Assembly (NCBI GenBank): GCA_027077895.1 | Contig: JALWQZ010000027.1 | Coordinates: forward strand, 1 to 6,745 | DNA: 6,745 nucleotides | DNA from: Microcaldota archaeon | GTDB taxonomy: Archaea; B1Sed10-29; WALL01; WAMD01 | Reading direction: 5' to 3' | Part shown: positions 6,204 through 6,745 of the stretch, piece after piece | Position numbering within the stretch: position 1 is the stretch's first letter | Layout of the letters: each line of letters begins with the position of its first letter | Translations under genes and position numbers: made by a program | The notes under the pieces: generated by a model | Database searches by the model: none | Seen by the model: the letters and a program-made list of their open reading frames with translations, nothing else | What the model was told of the DNA's origin: nothing

Positions 6204-6745
6204 TTTTGAGTCGTTGAGGATGGTGCAGAGGAAGGAGAGGAATGTTGCCAATCTTACAGAGGTGCCAGAGGACTTCTACGAAGCATTGTCTGTTTACATA
6301 AATCACTTGTATGAGGAGACAAGTGATTCGCACGATTTAGGCAAGTTGAGGCTTTTGGAAAATTCTGTTAAAGTTGCTAGGGATGTATTCCAGAGGAGGC
6401 TCCAGAAAATAGTTGCAAGGGCATTGAAGGCCGCCAAGACAGATGAGTCATCTGATGAATACATGACTCCTGAAGAGAAGAGATTGTACTCTTCTATCCT
6501 AGAAAACTTAGAGGAATACAAGAATTTCTTTGAGAGTGTTGTTTCAGGCAAGTACATGCCTATCAAGGGAAATGAGTCTGAGGAGAAGTCCACAGAGGGC
6601 CCGCACGATGAAGAGGCCCATAAAGAGAGTGAGAATCCTTCCACAGAAATGCTTATAAATGAAACAGCTCAAAATTTAGTTCTAGCTAGGATAATTAAGG
6701 CCATTCCTAGATTTGTAGCCACCGATGGTAAAGAGTATGGCCCCT
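6190..6745 (+). CDS. gins51: GINS complex protein, Gins51-type (partial, 3' end outside window)
   Basis: GINS joins MCM and Cdc45/GAN to form the replicative helicase (CMG) and can contact primase. In archaea it is built from Gins51 alone or with Gins23. The visible 185 residues begin with the helical A-domain: SLRMVQRKERN (8-18), where the RKER patch is typical of archaeal Gins51, then DFYEALSVYI and the long helix FQRRLQKIVARALKAA (67-82). An acidic, low-complexity linker occupies about 125-158. The C-terminal B-domain then starts with ARIIKAIPRFVATDGKEYGP, a hallmark of this family, and is cut by the right edge. The A-then-B order identifies the Gins51 rather than the Gins23 type. The start is a TTG with a very strong ribosome binding site inside priS, overlapping priS by 14 bases. 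Translational coupling to primase fits the known clustering of GINS and primase genes in archaea. An antisense frame at 6303-6644 was discarded as a shadow. Confidence 0.92.
   Translation, partial: MTDLDFESLRMVQRKERNVANLTEVPEDFYEALSVYINHLYEETSDSHDLGKLRLLENSVKVARDVFQRRLQKIVARALKAAKTDESSDEYMTPEEKRLYSSILENLEEYKNFFESVVSGKYMPIKGNESEEKSTEGPHDEEAHKESENPSTEMLINETAQNLVLARIIKAIPRFVATDGKEYGP

Noticed and set aside
6303..6644. A 113-codon minus-strand open frame within gins51
   Set aside because: It is antisense to a well-supported GINS A-domain and acidic linker; Ser/Leu-rich shadow composition.
1..6745. CRISPR arrays, tRNA or rRNA genes, insertion sequences, attachment sites
   Set aside because: I saw no regularly spaced direct repeats, no tRNA-like cloverleaf segments, no rRNA sequence and no transposase motifs or inverted terminal repeats; coding is nearly continuous.

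Overview
The window looks archaeal. It carries both subunits of the archaeal/eukaryotic-type DNA primase (PriL with iron-sulfur cysteines, PriS with the DxD catalytic core), a GINS-type replication factor, an archaeal-style SppA peptidase and an archaeal radical SAM family. Promoters are TATA-like, several starts look leaderless, and the in-operon genes have GGAGG / GGAGGTG ribosome binding sites. I cannot name the lineage from sequence alone; a euryarchaeal or DPANN genome of moderate GC is possible.

Layout. Positions 1-800 hold a radical SAM protein on the minus strand, cut by the window's left edge. A 118-base divergent promoter region (801-918) separates it from a rightward series. First comes a 750-residue, strongly basic protein with a low-complexity linker and C-terminal TPR-like helices (919-3171), which I do not recognise. 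A membrane-anchored SppA-type serine peptidase follows (3197-4102). Then come priL (about 4127-5128), priS (5100-6203) and the 5' part of a Gins51-type gene (6190 to the right edge). There is no gene-free stretch longer than about 120 bases.

How the genes fit together. priL, priS and gins51 overlap by 29 and 14 bases and each downstream start has a good Shine-Dalgarno site inside the preceding gene, so they look translationally coupled. Together they encode the primase heterodimer and part of the GINS component of the replicative helicase. The basic TPR protein and SppA lie on the same strand with gaps of about 25 bases. They may be co-transcribed, although TATA-like boxes overlap the stop codons upstream of sppA and priL.

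Most interesting points. (1) The linker of the 750-residue protein contains three TL[DF][DE][FI] motifs resembling archaeal PCNA-binding (PIP) peptides, next to replication genes. (2) PriS has no cysteine at all, so the zinc-binding element usual in the family is missing, and its motif II arginine is replaced by lysine. (3) Cysteine is almost absent from the whole window except in probable metal-cluster sites. (4) The tetranucleotide CTAG, rare in many prokaryotes, is strongly over-represented.
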